Positions 10,796 to 21,099 of a stretch of DNA of 64,000 nt are shown piece after piece. Numbering within the stretch: position 1 is the first letter of the stretch; every line of letters begins with the position of its first letter. The notes under the pieces were generated by a model that had not been told where the DNA came from, did no database searches, and saw nothing but the letters and a program-made list of their open reading frames with translations. A program made the position numbers and the translations under genes. Source of the stretch: Actinernus sp. WN-2022 (Eukaryota > Cnidaria > Anthozoa > Actiniaria > Actinernidae); the NCBI GenBank assembly GCA_030867875.1, contig JAOWCC010001589.1:144061745-144125744 (forward strand). Reading direction: 5' to 3'.

Positions 10796-12262
10796 AAACC
10801 TTTTTACTCGGGCTGCCTGTGGCAGCACCGAGTCTTAAAATGCAAGTCGTTATTTTTATTTTTTTATTTCATGTCAGACGGCTTCTGCGCATGCGTTAAA
10901 GGTCAAATTCAAACCAATCAGATCGCACTGTGCTGGTCACGTAACACTCGCCAGGTTAATTTATTTACATAATTTAATACAGTAAATCAAAATGGTGGAT
11001 CCGCGAGCAAATCTCTCTCAAATTTGGAGTCCCATCTCTCAAATGTAAGCAGTTTAATGTTTTATTTAACTTCACTCGTGCGAAAGCCTTCCAACAGGCT
11101 CAGGATATTGCAACTGGCGCTCTTGTCGGAGCCGAAGGACCGCGTTTTTTACCCAGATGGCCTGTGATTTTATATAGATGTACGACACGACGCCGGACCT
11201 GAAGGACTCAAAGATCCACACATATCGAATTGGAATTTAGCGTTTTCCTTTCTGCTGAAACCAAGGCTTCTTCGATAGAAAGGGCAATATGTTGTGTTTT
11301 TCTAGGAGGACAAAATATTTCTCGTTTAAGCTTCTCTTTCGCCACGGCTTTGTTATTGGAATCTCTGTGGATTGGTATACTCAAATATACTGCACAATAC
11401 CATACAACTGAATAAGAAGTCTTTAACAAAGCCGAACTCAAACTCAAGAGCAAAGCTGAGAGTGAAAGTGAAACTGAACAGTGTCTTGTCAGGTCATGAA
11501 TTAAGGTACGGTGAGGTTGAAATCATTGCGTGTTTATATAGATATGCATTTCTTTGTCGATTTATTGACCTCGTGGCGCTGATAGATTTTGCCATCGGAC
11601 GGTATTCTTGTTTGAGGTACATTTCGTAGGTTTTATGCCTCTCGGTCATAATACATACCAGCTCAAACACCGTGATCTGTAGGCCAACATGCACTAAAAT
11701 AATTTTGAGCGTGTTTTTGGCTGTCAGAAATACCCCGGAGAACAGAATAATTTATGATGAGCGAAGCAATATCAACTTAAACAAGAATCCTCTCACGGCC
11801 GAGGTTTTGGTTCGAGAAATTAAAGGCTTCCAACAGTTCCCTTTATAGTTCTGTAATATAATGAGCAGATCAGTTTTGGGAATGAGGGTATATAACCAAC
11901 AGGCATTTCAGTTAATAAATACCTGATATGGACGCGAGCTGCGATAAAGAGCCGCAGGGTAGAATGAACAGTAGAGAAATATATCATTTGATAGCTCCAT
12001 CATAGGTGGACAGGAATACGACTTATAATATGGGACAAATATAAACATATATTTGAGACACTCATGTAAGCGTGCGGTACATGAATAAGTAGAGGTCAAC
12101 TTCTTTAATTTGCATACACGAGAAATATATATACTTGGGGAGCAGAGAATGCATGTCACCGCGCTACCGGCCACTCCTAAAGACTGCTAAATTCAGCTAA
12201 TAATTCTTCCCTTCGGTTATTACTAAAAGGATCTCAAATGAAAGTGTATTTCATCTTCAATC
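10795..12262. repeat. Dispersed repeat, copy A (other copy at 43.3 kb)
   Basis: This stretch matches 43,306-44,573 in the same orientation with many small indels. Shared landmarks are ACTCGGGCTGCCTGTGGCAG near the start, TTGAGGTAC...TTTCGTAGGTTTTATGCC, CACGGCCGAGGTTTTGG, AACAGGCATTTCAGTTAAT, and the end block GTGTATTTCATCTTCAATCT. The left end can form a hairpin (ACTCGG...CTGCC/GGCAG...CGAGT). It separates two consecutive parts of the L1-like ORF2, so it is an insertion. No coding domain is visible. A Helitron-like or other non-autonomous element is possible, but the terminal rules could not be confirmed. Confidence 0.65.
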
Positions 12263-13263
12263 TCATGTGGCCCGACTGAAAGCCCAGATGGGCTCTTGTT
12301 CCTTAACAATTTCCCATTTGAACTCCTTATCTTTATTTATAAGGTCAACCACCCTATTAATATTACATTTCGAAAACTTAACAAATAAAATTGATTTATT
12401 GTCGATCTTGATAAATTTATTATTCGACAAAGGCTGTTCAAAAACAGAAGAAGATTGAACCGAGCTTACTTCGTAACTACTCAGCTCCGCCCAGAAATTT
12501 AAAACACTTTTGTAAAATGGGGGAAGAATTTCAGGGATTCTTTCCATATTGAAAGTTTCCCTTATCGCAGCTGCACCCCCTATCACCTTTAAATACGCTA
12601 ACGGAAGAATCTTCCATTTGATACACTTGGAATTCAAGAGAGTAGATGCCTATTTCACTCGGTTTGCTTTAATGATGGAATCAAAATCCGGTGCTCTCAA
12701 TCCTCCTTGATCGTACTCGCCGATTAATGTTTGATATTTTATTTTCGATATTTTACCATTCCAAATAAAGTTGTTTAGTTCGCATTCAACTACTTCAATA
12801 AAATCAGCACTTACGTTTAATTTTGAACAAACGTACATCCGTTTTGGCAAAGCCAGTGAACGCATTACTTGAATACTGCCATAAAGCGTCAAAAATCTAG
12901 TGCGCCACAAGGATATGAAAGAGTTTTCAGATTGACCAAACTACGTTGAAAATTATTCGTGTAAGAAAGTGACTTACTATAGGAGTAAAAGATACCTAAA
13001 TGTTTGATTCCCTCACGATCGAAATCAAACCATTTAGATTAATTGTGATTTCCCTCCCTTTTCCTAATTTCTCCTATACATCCTAATTCAGATTTTGTTG
13101 CGTTAATTTTCAGAGATGAAAAGACACTGGATAAGGATATTACCTCTAAAACATTATCCAATGAATGCCTATCTCTTAAAAAGAACGTGTGTATCATCAG
13201 CAAAAAAACTACCAGTTTTTGCTCATTACCCTGATCTCCGTACCCTATGATAGTCTGCGCCAA
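12263..13263 (-). pseudogene. L1-like LINE ORF2, RT motif and post-RT region
   Basis: At 13,190-13,170 one minus frame gives VVFFADDTHVLFK, the RT catalytic box, while the neighbouring frame gives RDRHSLDNVLEV and SSVFSSLKINATKSELGC, so a frameshift lies between. Downstream, 12,910-12,650 reads LTLYGSIQVMRSLALPKRMY and ELNNFIWNGKISKIKYQTLI with GGLRAPDFDSIIKANRVK, the classic L1-clade post-RT segment. 12,637-12,263 continues to WAFSRAT, where the dispersed repeat begins. Catalytic residues are legible but the frame is destroyed. Confidence 0.7.
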
Positions 13264-13414
13264 TCTATATTTGGCTCAGTGGACGTCAGGACCCGGGCGT
13301 CAGGATGCTGTTTTAAGATTCGGTTACAGCTCCTCACGGATTTTCATCGCTCCATCTCATGAATTCAACCTTGATTTCAACAAAGAAAGAGAGGCGATGG
13401 ATGCGAATCTTCAA
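13264..13414. other. Short unassigned stretch at the LINE-in-LINE junction
   Basis: About 150 bp between the interrupted L1-like RT and the first legible codons of the plus-strand CR1-like unit. It may be the 5' truncation zone or a third small insert. No target duplication could be fixed by eye. Confidence 0.35.
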
Positions 13415-15462
13415 AACTCTGAATTATGGCTCTGAATAATATCAAAAAAACTTGGGGTATTATTAATGAGCTGACTTCAAGAAAGCAAAACAACTCTCAT
13501 ATAAAGGAGATCGTGTGTAATGGATCTCCTGTGACAGACTCTAATCAATTATGTGAAACGTTTAACAATCACTTTGCCGACATAGGGCCTAAGCTAGCTG
13601 AGAGAATACCTCATTCTGAAAATATTTCACACCTAGACTATCTTGCACCTCGAAATAGCAATGATTGTCTTGATGGTGGTAATTTTCAAATCAAACAGAC
13701 AAATCCTGCAGTTGTTTTCTCTCTTTTATCTAAACTTTGCAAATCTAAAGCGACGGGTTTGGATAAAATCTCTGCTAGACTTTTCCGTATATGTCCCGAC
13801 TTGATAGCGGAATCCCTTTGTACTATTTTCAACTGCTCAATTACTACAGGTATATTTCCAGATGAATGGAAATGTGCTAAGGTAATTCCATTGTTCAAAC
13901 AGGGACAGCGTAGAGATTTGGACAATTATCGTCCCATATCAATAATTCCAGTAATAGCAAAAGTTTTCGAGAGGATTGTTTATAATCAAGTTCATGATTT
14001 TCTAATCGAAAACAAATTGCTATCTGACAGTCAATCGGGTTTTCGGAGTCTTCACTCTACGGTGACTGCCCTTCTTGAGGCCACCAACAACTGGGCCTAC
14101 AATATCGATCGTGGCAATGTGAATGCCGTCGTATTTCTAGATCTTAAAAAAGCATTCGATACAGTAGACCATGGGATTTTGCTATCAAAGCTTAATGCAT
14201 ACGGGTTTGGGGGGAAAGCAAGTAATTGGTTTAAGTCATACCTTTATGAGCGCAATCAAAAGTGTTTTGTGAATGGGCAACTTTCTAGTACCCGTTCTCT
14301 GCGCTGTGGAATTCCACAAGGGACAATTTTAGGTCCTTTGCTTTTCCTCATCTACATAAATGACTTACCAAATTGTCTTGCACACTCCCAGCCCCGTATG
14401 TATGCGGATGATACTCATTTAACATTTGCAAGTAATAATGTAGATGACATTAATTATTATGTCAATCAAGACCTTGCAAGCGTTAATCATTGGCTTGTCG
14501 CTAACAAGCTTACTTTAAACCAATCAAAAACAGAGTTTATGGTTATCGGGTCACGACAAAGATTATCCACGTTTCAATCAGCTCCAATCCTGGCAATCGA
14601 TGGCGTCCCTATAAAGCAGGTGCCTCATACAAAATCACTTGGTGTGCATATTGACCAAAATCTATCATGGAATGTGCACATCAAGGGGTTGACTAAAAAG
14701 ATTGCTTCTGGAATTGGAGCCCTGAAACGTGTAAGAAATTGTGTTCCTGATAAAACCATGCATTCAATCTTCAATTCCCTTATTCAACCACATTTCAATT
14801 ATTGTTGCATTGTCTGGGATAGTTGTAGCATAACTTGTGCTACTAAGCTTCAAAAGTTGCAAAATCGAGCTGCAAGGGTCTTATCGTTCTCCAACTATGA
14901 CGCTGATGCCGATATTCTGATTGAGAGGTTTGGTTGGAAAAAACTCGCTTCGCAACGAAATTTTCAAACCGCAGTCATGGTCTACAAATCAATGAATGGT
15001 CTTGCCCCAGACTATATGCGGTCCATGTTTACATATCGTAATGTTACCTCTTATTCTTTGAGAGACACCGAGGGCAAACTGGCTATTCCTATGCCCCGCA
15101 CAAATTATCTTAAGGATAGCTTTGGTTATAAGGGTGCGGTGCTGTGGGATAGCCTCCCAGTCGGGTTGCGGCAAGCAAATAATCTTAGCAGTTTTCGAGC
15201 GGGCTGTTTTGAACAAGTCTAACTGTTATTCTAAAGTCTTATTTTTATTCTTAATTTTTATAATATATTATATGTAATGCACGGCTCTCATGGAAAGCAG
15301 GTACTAAACTTAGCATTATTTAAAATTAGATTATTATTATTATAGTAGTTATGATTAGATGTTATTATTTATTTTTATTTACATTATCATTACTTATTTA
15401 TTTATTTATTTTAAAATCCTGATGAGATATTCCGTGGGTAAATAAAGTTAAAAAAAAAAAAA
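13415..15462 (+). mobile_element. 5'-truncated CR1-like LINE with A-rich tail, nested in the L1-like LINE
   Basis: A plus-strand unit with an RT-containing frame and about 225 bp of 3' untranslated sequence, ending AATAAAGTTA followed by a run of A (15,449-15,461). The endonuclease is absent, which is the usual 5' truncation of target-primed insertion. It lies inside the RT gene of the minus-strand L1-like LINE, which resumes at about 15,490-15,600, so this insertion is the younger of the two. Confidence 0.75.
13426..15222 (+). CDS. Reverse transcriptase of CR1-like LINE (partial ORF2)
   Basis: A 598-codon uninterrupted frame encodes the RT half of ORF2, which copies the element's RNA at a nicked chromosomal site. 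Motifs in order: KATGLDKISARLF (about 107), NYRPISIIPVIAKVFE (about 165), FLDLKKAFDTVDH (about 238), CGIPQGTILGPLLFLIYIND (about 290), MYADDTHLTF (about 325, catalytic Asp pair present), LTLNQSKTEFM and HTKSLGVHIDQNLSW (about 405). The C-terminal region ends RGAVLW-type (YKGAVLWDSLP). A TGA directly before the ATG and the missing endonuclease show truncation, so the ATG at 13,426 is an accident of where the frame opens. The long open frame indicates a recent insertion. It is similar in layout to the ORF2 at 39,023 but a different family copy. Confidence 0.85.
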   Translation: MALNNIKKTWGIINELTSRKQNNSHIKEIVCNGSPVTDSNQLCETFNNHFADIGPKLAERIPHSENISHLDYLAPRNSNDCLDGGNFQIKQTNPAVVFSLLSKLCKSKATGLDKISARLFRICPDLIAESLCTIFNCSITTGIFPDEWKCAKVIPLFKQGQRRDLDNYRPISIIPVIAKVFERIVYNQVHDFLIENKLLSDSQSGFRSLHSTVTALLEATNNWAYNIDRGNVNAVVFLDLKKAFDTVDHGILLSKLNAYGFGGKASNWFKSYLYERNQKCFVNGQLSSTRSLRCGIPQGTILGPLLFLIYINDLPNCLAHSQPRMYADDTHLTFASNNVDDINYYVNQDLASVNHWLVANKLTLNQSKTEFMVIGSRQRLSTFQSAPILAIDGVPIKQVPHTKSLGVHIDQNLSWNVHIKGLTKKIASGIGALKRVRNCVPDKTMHSIFNSLIQPHFNYCCIVWDSCSITCATKLQKLQNRAARVLSFSNYDADADILIERFGWKKLASQRNFQTAVMVYKSMNGLAPDYMRSMFTYRNVTSYSLRDTEGKLAIPMPRTNYLKDSFGYKGAVLWDSLPVGLRQANNLSSFRAGCFEQV

Positions 15463-15489
15463 CAACTTTCTACCCGGACTGGTATGGGA

Positions 15490-17150
15490 CGGATCTGACC
15501 TGGTCTGACTTGAAGACTCGATAAAATGAACTTTGAATTTTATTAATATAAGCTAAGGAGTGTAATTTGAAAAACCATTAAAAATATTGCCGTTTGGATT
15601 TGACTTGGCGTTGTACCCCTTTTAACTGAAAAGTATTCGGTGGCTACACCATTGTTAATAACACAGCCTTGATTGCCATCTAAAAGCAACATTTTATAAA
15701 GCTACTACCAAATCCAAAGCTTTTGAGGACGGCAAAAATAAAATTATGTTCGATTGTATCAAATGCTTTTTCAAAATCTGCAGCAAACAAAATTAAAGCA
15801 ATACCTTTCTGCTCGATTATTCTGATTGGGTCATCAATTGATCTCCCCTTTATAACAGAAGCCTGGTCCGAGTGAATTAAAACTGACAATATTTGAGATA
15901 CTCTATTGCTCAATGCCATACTACAGATTTTTACATCGACATTAATCAAACTAATTGGACGTCATGAATCTATTATCTTTACTCGGATTTTCTAATAAAG
16001 TAAATATTATTTGTTTTTGTAAAGTAGTAAGGGATCCCTTTCTATAACTATCATTTAAACAATCAACTAAATCATCGTTAATTTGCGGCCACATACAAAC
16101 GTAAAACTCTTTGGTCAAACCATCGTTACCTGGAGGTTTTGATGCACCCATTACCTGAAGGCTATTAAAACATTCCTTTAAAGTAATTTCGCCGTCACAT
16201 AAATCTCATCCGATAATTTTGGGATGTTGATTTTTCTCAGAAAGTCTAAACGTTCTCTTTCCGTTTTCTATGACTTTAACTTGGTAAAGATGACTAAAAT
16301 GTTGCTTAATTTGTTTAAGTACTTCTCGAGATTGAGAAATTTCTATATTATTGTTATCCAAAAAAAATTTCACGAATGTCTTTCATTTGTTTCTTTTCTC
16401 CAGGTTAAAAAAATAACGAATATTTTTTTCTCCTAACTCATACCAAGTTGCTTTAGATCTAATAATAATTCCTTCGATAACATAATTGCTCAGATCTTCT
16501 TGTTATTTTGTTAACTTATCGTGCTCTGTTATTTTAATTTCGTCTTTCTCCCATTCCTTCTGACTTTCAATAGATTTAATGCTGTCTTCTACACTTATAT
16601 AAACATTACGTCTTGTTTTGGCTAGGCTTTTAGAAATTTTAATTGTAAACTTACGCACTTCGTATTTAATTCATCGTGAGTTAACAATACCTTCTGTATA
16701 GATGTTTTCAAATCTTTCATTGTCGTTTTCAAACGTTCTATATATTCCTTATTTTCGGTTAAAGAGTTATTAAATTTCCAGAAGGATGGACCTCTTCTGC
16801 CTTCTTTAAAAGATTTAAACTTTAGTGTAACGGTAGAGTGATCTGTTGCAGGGGCTGGAGTGATATCACAATCTGCTACATACGGTTGTAAGTCGTCGGA
16901 GATGAAATAATAATCTAATCTGCGATAGAGAGATTGTTTAAGTGAATCTCTTTAAATCAGGATTTCTTAACCTCCAGATATCGCAGAGGTCTAGTTCCAA
17001 CATAATTGTCTCCATAGTTTCTATTGAGTTAGATTTAAAATTTCCCTCAACCCCAAACATTTTATTTCATTTTCGAAAAGAAGAGGTAATTTTGAGCATT
17101 TATGCGAAAAAAATTGAATTAATCCTTGTTTTTTTATGAGCGTTTTAAGA
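15490..17150 (-). pseudogene. L1-like LINE ORF2, endonuclease end and RT core
   Basis: Minus-strand frames show YRRLDYYFISDDLQ and TDHSTVTLKF (about 16,930-16,780), the substrate-binding and catalytic His end of an APE-type endonuclease, then GRRGPSFWKFNNSL. Further on come PPGNDGLTKEFYVCMWPQ (about 16,130), RPISLINVDVKI (about 15,950), DQASVIKGRSIDDPIRI and DFEKAFDTIEH (about 15,775, RT motif A), then CVINNGVATEY. Frameshifts at about 16,150, 15,955 and 15,690 break it. It continues at 13,263 beyond the nested CR1-like unit. Confidence 0.7.
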
Positions 17151-17159
17151 TGACAAAAC

Positions 17160-17590
17160 CCGTGTGTAGTGGTGCACGTCCTAATTATTATAATGGCCTT
17201 ATGACGTAAGTGAAGTAAAAGCGTCTGTTTCAGTCGTCAAAATTTACAAAGAAAAGTCTGAGTAGTTGGAAGCTAAGTAGTGGTCAGCGAAATCGAAAAA
17301 AAGCGACGTTTAAATGCCAATTCAAATATGTGTGTTGTAGGGGCCTGCAGCAACTGTTTAGACCCCAAGCAAGATATCACAATATTGAGAGTTCGGCACA
17401 AGTGGGTTGACTTTGTGAAAGCAAAACGTGCGTATGCATCCGTGCTCAGAAAGAAATATATTTCACTTACGTCACAATTGTAATGGCGGCGCTTTGCCAT
17501 GAGATCGCGTTTACAAATCCAGGTCCCTGGATTTCACAAAGAACGATGACGTACATGTACCTCCCTGAAAAATCTATTATTTCTTGCGAT
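17160..17590 (+). other. Insert carrying a THAP-like half-domain and promoter-like flank
   Basis: This stretch interrupts the L1-like endonuclease. From the ATG near 17,328 the plus frame reads MCVVGACSN, then RVRHKWVDFVKAKRA, then KKYISLTSQL and stop. A Cys-x3/4-Cys start followed by W-V-x-F-x-K-x-K-R is the look of the first half of a THAP zinc-binding DNA-binding domain; the second Cys/His pair is missing. The part at 17,394-17,488 recurs almost identically at 24,087-24,180. It could be an exon plus splice-site region of a THAP gene caught in a repeat. The assignment is inference from motif shape. Confidence 0.45.
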
Positions 17591-17798
17591 ATTTTATAAT
17601 TCAACTTATCTCCCAAAAGAATGGCACAGCTTCTGCTATTTGAAGTCCCGTGTGACAATTTATACCTTGTACTGTTTGACCAAACATTCCCACATCGCCA
17701 TTACTATGTGTCTCTTGAAGGAATACTTTTTTTTTTTTTATATATTCTCTTAAACCCCGTACGTTTAAGGAAAAAAGGCAAAAATCAAAATAATCCAT
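17590..17798 (-). pseudogene. L1-like LINE endonuclease, N-terminal start
   Basis: The minus frame reads FCLFSLNVRGLREYIKKKKV and then FLQETHSNGDVGMFGQ. The Asn of SLNVRGL and the Glu of LQETH are the first two catalytic boxes of APE-type LINE endonucleases, here closer together than usual, so a short internal loss is likely. The frame stops where the THAP-bearing insert begins. Confidence 0.65.
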
Positions 17799-17799
17799 A

Positions 17800-18770
17800 A
17801 TTTAATATATAAAGAAAGGCAGGAGAAAATCGTAAACGATATGAAGGATTAGAGTACCGCAAAATAGCGAGAAAAAAAAACAGACAAACACATCACGATT
17901 CTTATGAAAAAGATTAATATAAAATATCATGTAGCCAATTGCGTCAATAGCGGACAAGATAACATTATATTGATTATATTCACTGGCGCAATAACTACAT
18001 TCGGCTGTTCAAGGTCGAAAAACAGACTAAAGTTTACGAATTAAAAAGATTAATAACAAAAATCACGAAGTAATTTAAATTCACGAAGATCTAAATTATA
18101 ATATGTGATATATCGAGAATACAAAAGAAATGAATGTCTGCTGAAATTGGTAGAAAGAATATTCTATTTTTTTTAAACAACATTTCATACATTCTAGTCA
18201 GCAAGCTTAAGAAAACTGATATTGTCAAAGACAATCACTCACTCATTGGACTCGACTGGCCATGCACTGGAATATTCAAATCAGTCGCTGAATGACTACA
18301 ATTAAACCCCAATGAAACGGGCGAAGAAGTCCAAATTAAACTTTCATGGCGGTTTTCCGATTTCCAAGAAATACAACCGGCCTTATAACTCGTTATTAAT
18401 AAAATTCAAGCCTTGGCCTATCTTTTCCAGTCAAAATGAGCAGTCATAGCCAACCACAAATTGGCGAGTTTCCTTCAGTTTTGGTCCTACCACATGCACG
18501 TGTCCATATCTTGATGTTCAGCCTCAGCCACAAACTTAGACAGAGATCTTTGTACTTGCATATCTTCCGAACTGTCATAAATTTGGCAGATTGTCTCAAA
18601 ATTTGCACTCTGCTAGTGAAACCTCTTCCGTTAAGCAAAGTGTGAAATTTATTATCGGCTGTTGTGTATGTGTGGTCCAATGAAGCGCTCGCACGCTTTT
18701 CATCTCCTGAATATTTACTTAATATACAAAGTTTGTTCGAATATTTGTTATGGTATTCTCGTTATCTCAT
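17800..18770. other. Unassigned DNA, possibly LINE 5' UTR then spacer
   Basis: AT-rich sequence upstream of the L1-like endonuclease. The first few hundred bases could be the LINE 5' region or a lost ORF1, but no RNA-binding motif is legible. Opposing short frames near 18,436-18,680 have no recognisable domain. Confidence 0.35.
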
Positions 18771-18777
18771 TCTCGCG

Positions 18778-18895
18778 CAATTCGGGATAAATTCGAAATC
18801 ATGAGTTTTCAAAAAGCTCAAATTGCACTCCCTTACGAGCTCGTGCAATTTCGATACTCTTTGAAAACTCACTCGTTCGAATTTATTCCGAATTG
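18778..18895. mobile_element. 118-bp hairpin MITE
   Basis: Left arm CAATTCGGGATAAATTCGAA and ATGAGTTTTCAAA pair with right arm TTTGAAAACTCACTC and TTCGAATTTATTCCGAATTG. A second, inner palindrome surrounds GAGCTC. The whole stretch folds on itself. No clear target duplication was identified. Confidence 0.7.
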
Positions 18896-18966
18896 CCTTC
18901 GAAACCATATGATTTCCTATACTAATGTTTGTCATCGATGTACTCAATCGTATTTCTTCCTTTTAG

Positions 18967-19100
18967 TTGACAACATAGAGATGGCGCCCTGTCCACCAAA
19001 TCAGCTCCGTGTCATACAGCATACTCTGAATCAGATAATGGGTGAAGTCGCTGATATCAAAACTACGTTGGATGAAATAATGAGTCAGGGTCAGAAATAA
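18967..19100 (+). CDS. Possible small 3' exon, function unknown
   Basis: A pyrimidine-rich tract and AG end at 18,966. The frame then reads LVDNIEMAPCPPNQ and QHTLNQIMGEVADIKTTLDE to a TAA. The heptad-like spacing of hydrophobic residues suggests a short coiled coil. No partner exon was found, and a MITE lies just upstream. Weakly supported. Confidence 0.22.
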
Positions 19101-19104
19101 ACAT

Positions 19105-19950
19105 TAATTCCCATCGAAAAGCTGACAATAGCTAAACAGCTGAACTAGAAAAAGTTATAGTTGCTCTTAGATGAACGCGTTAAAGTAGTATAGACACATA
19201 CTGGAACGACTCGAGCACATATTAAGTAAAGTATTTATAAGTGCGCCCTCTCAAAGGTAATTCGTTAAGAAGTCAACAAAATTTAAATGTTACAATTTGG
19301 ATAAGTCCCCTCAATGTGATACAGAAATTAAGGTTTTCTTCAGCGTTTGGCTTGCATTTAGTAAGCATTTCTTTTTAGGAAAAAGTTTGGACGACAAAGT
19401 AGAATGTAATGGTGGTTACTTAGCTTCTCTAAATGCACTTCTCAATTGAAACCCTGACCCCCGCCGTACTGGTAGGAGGGGGTATGCGAGGGATTAGATG
19501 GTGATTAACCAGTTTTTGTGGTCCCAGGGTTTTAAAATTACTGAGTATAAGGTGCTGCTTTTACATAATCCAACAGTAAACGATTAGACCTTCTCATCCT
19601 CTCGGATAAGGACGTAAAACCGTAGGACTATTAAGTAAAGAGAGGGCCATGTGTTAGATTGCTGAACTACATATTAGCCGGTAAACGTGTGTAAACCCTC
19701 TATAAATAAAAGTGACGTTACTTTACTTTTAAAGATGGAAGATAGCCGCCTCGGGATAGCCGCGCTTGAAAGCTTCAAAGGTTTTTAAATAAACTTGTCA
19801 ACTGTAATGACTACGCATTTGTTATATTTGTTTGTACTTTTCATACTACATTCTACTTCTGTTTTGTCTAGATTGAGAGCAAAGAGAAAAGAGAATTCAT
19901 TTCACAATATTGCCACCATTGTTACGGGTCATAGATCACCGATCACAATA
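19105..19950. other. Spacer, probably with a LINE/SINE 3' tail near 19,450-19,735
   Basis: No gene is visible. The part with TTCTCATCCTCTCGGATAAG, ending TATAAATAAAAGTGACGTTA, has the style of a short retroelement 3' tail. This is a weak stylistic call without a second copy in the window. Confidence 0.3.
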
Positions 19951-20189
19951 CCGTGTACAAGAAATAGCTGTTTAATTACTCTCATGCCGGTACCTGGACA
20001 AAGGTATTGGACACTTGGTAGTAGACACACATACAAGCTACTAAGTACTACATGTAGCTAAACAATACTGAATGAGAAATACAAGTCATTGAGTACTAAA
20101 TGAGGAGTATTAAGGTAGGGAAGGAAACATTAATTACTAGATTTACAGAAACATAGTTAGGAATAAATTATGTGACAAGGCAAATTATA

Positions 20190-21099
20190 AATTAATTATT
20201 AAGGAAATAAGATTTTAATTTCTTTTTGTAATTGAAGAACTTTAAGGATTCACGAAGTGAAAGTGGAATACTTTTCCAAATGTTGGGTCCTTGAGAACGA
20301 ATTGAAAATTTATGTTTTGAAAATGAAAAGTGTAAATCAAATCTGTGTCTTGTGAAATGATCATGGTATTCCAGGTTAAATTAAAAAAATGCAGACAATG
20401 GATTCGGTAACATATCATTGATATGAGAGAAAATAAAGCATGAGGTCTGGAATTTGTAAATATAAAAAAATGTTAATATTTCAAGTTCATCAAATAGAGG
20501 TTTGGTATGAGTACGTGGTGGAGAGTGAGTGATAATACGAATGACTTTTTCTGTAGCAGAAAAAGAGGTTCAATATGTGTAGGATATGTTGAGGCCCATA
20601 TAAGATTACAGGATTGTAAGTAGGGTAGAATAAGTGAGTTATATAAGACTTTAAGGGTATTACAGGCCAGAAATTGAGGTGATTTATTGATTACACCAAT
20701 TGCTTTAGATATTTTACTTTTAATAGCATGAATGTGGGGTTTCCATGAGAGATTTTGATGAATGATAATTCCTAGAAACTTAGTGTGTTCAACTCTATTT
20801 ATGCTAATACCATTAATTTTAATTTTAATATCATTAAGACAGAGTTTCTTTTTAGCTGGGTGAAATATTACGAATTTTGTCTGATGAAGAGTTAATTTAT
20901 TGGCATTAAGCCAAGTTGTAACTTGGATAAGCTCACTATTTACAATATTTACAAGATGTGTAATGTCTTTGTGACTAAAGAAGATATTTGTATCATCAGC
21001 AAACAGAATGAATGCCAAATGTTTGGAAGAATGGAATAAGTCATTTATATATAAGAGAAAAAGAAGAGGGCCAAGAACTGACCATGTGGAACTCCACAC
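20190..21099 (-). pseudogene. LINE ORF2, RT catalytic box and C-terminus
   Basis: The frame opens with VLGPLLFLLYINDLF, then FILFADDTNIFFSH (catalytic Asp pair retained), NANKLTLHQTKFVIFHP, EHTKFLGIIIHQNLSWKPH, and the C-terminal SLILPYLQSCNLIWAST. It is continuous to about 20,473; after that the C-terminus (DPTFGK-like and NYKKKL blocks) can be followed in other frames to about 20,190. The join to the preceding part is a frame change in the PQG box, where GVPHGQ replaces the usual GVPQGS. Confidence 0.75.

Larger units (their letters stand above)
9945..17800 (-). mobile_element. L1/Tx1-like LINE, decayed and split by insertions
   Basis: Reading the minus strand from 17,800 downward gives endonuclease start, endonuclease end, RT, the post-RT region and a run-out near 9,950, in correct LINE order. 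Interruptions lie at about 17,590-17,160 (THAP-bearing piece), 15,465-13,264 (plus-strand CR1-like unit and adjoining DNA) and 12,262-10,795 (dispersed repeat also seen at 43.3 kb). Removing these would leave roughly 4 kb. Coding is broken by many frameshifts. L1/Tx1 affiliation rests on the post-RT blocks (FIWNGK, GGLRAPD) and the late HCRET-like and IRVWLEQYD regions. Confidence 0.7.

Noticed and set aside
10795..10830. Helitron 3' end from the ACTCGG...CGAGT hairpin
   Set aside because: The hairpin is real, but the expected CTRR terminus and 5' TC were not found at the ends of both copies, so the class is left open.
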